Position numbers and translations under genes: made by a program. DNA of 14,169 nt, taken from positions 1 through 14,169 of the forward strand of contig CACZHN010000046.1 in assembly GCA_902780985.1 (NCBI GenBank), written 5' to 3'. This DNA comes from an uncultured Lachnospiraceae bacterium (lineage in GTDB: Bacteria > Bacillota_A > Clostridia > Lachnospirales > Lachnospiraceae). Below are positions 13,953 through 14,169 of this stretch, one piece after another. Each line of letters begins with the position of its first letter. Position 1 is the first letter of the stretch. The notes below the pieces were generated by a model that saw only the letters and a program-made list of their open reading frames with translations, was not told where the DNA came from and did not search any database.

Positions 13953-14169
13953 ATGGTACGAGAAGTCGTAAAAGAGGATTTGGATTCATTGCTTGAACTG
14001 TATCTGTTTTTACATGAAGACAGTATTCCAGAGCATGATAAGCACTTAGAGGAAACATGGGAACAGATTCTTGAAGATCCTAATCATCATCTGATCGTGA
14101 ATGAGATTGATGGTCGGATCATATCCTCCTGTGTATGTGTGATCATACCGAATCTTACAAGGAACGTAA
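13953..14169 (+). CDS. GNAT-family N-acetyltransferase, N-terminal part (cut by window end)
   Basis: The first 72 codons of an acetyltransferase of the GNAT superfamily, which transfers acetyl from acetyl-CoA to an amine substrate not identifiable here. The visible pattern is a first strand (MVREVVKEDLDSLLELY), a helical part with HEDSIPEHD, a second helix (LEETWEQILEDP), and strands HLIVNEIDGRIISSCVCVIIPNLT. The acetyl-CoA-binding motif lies beyond the window. The ATG at 13953 has GTGAGG upstream, and the in-frame ATG at 13938 is followed at once by a stop. It starts 45 bases after the broken gene and may be flanking chromosome. Confidence 0.82.
   Translation, partial: MVREVVKEDLDSLLELYLFLHEDSIPEHDKHLEETWEQILEDPNHHLIVNEIDGRIISSCVCVIIPNLTRNV

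Overview
The window reads as the right-hand part of a prophage or phage-derived element in a Clostridia (Lachnospiraceae-like) genome, followed by a short stretch that may be host or accessory DNA. Every gene I can support lies on the + strand. The taxonomic hint comes from the phage families present, strong AGGAGG-type ribosome sites, moderate GC, and a C-terminal module on both recombinases that I associate from memory with Lachnospiraceae proteins. No rRNA, tRNA or CRISPR array was seen.

Region 1 (1-3873) is the end of the late operon: a glycine-rich tail-tip or appendage protein, three small membrane proteins (one a recognisable LLH-family holin), and a modular endolysin with two predicted catalytic domains and an SH3 domain. 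A strong intrinsic terminator with a UUCG loop closes it.

Region 2 (3874-8747) is a phage replication module. A leader of about 165 bases holds two copies of a conserved RNA-like element. Then come two small proteins, a DUF2800 RecB/Cas4-like nuclease with a predicted Fe-S cluster, a DUF2815 (Enc34-type) single-strand DNA-binding protein, a small membrane protein, a family A DNA polymerase with a proofreading domain, and a 59-residue protein. A third copy of the element sits between the polymerase and the 59-residue gene, where a 15-bp hairpin buries that gene's ribosome site. The module ends in a second intrinsic terminator. The primase/helicase genes that usually accompany such modules are not here.

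Region 3 (8748-12888) holds two tandem, full-length, paralogous large serine recombinases 2 bases apart. They are the likely integration/excision machinery. Both end in the same additional C-terminal module.

Region 4 (12889-14169) has a different, more AT-rich character: a 136-bp gap that may hold the attachment site, an unrecognised HEPN-like gene broken by a one-base frameshift in a T tract, and the start of a GNAT acetyltransferase cut by the window edge.

The most interesting non-protein signal is the three-copy element CGTAAGA-N14-ARGGCTAC. Its position with DUF2800 and DUF2815 genes suggests the published DUF2800 RNA motif, but I could not check the consensus.
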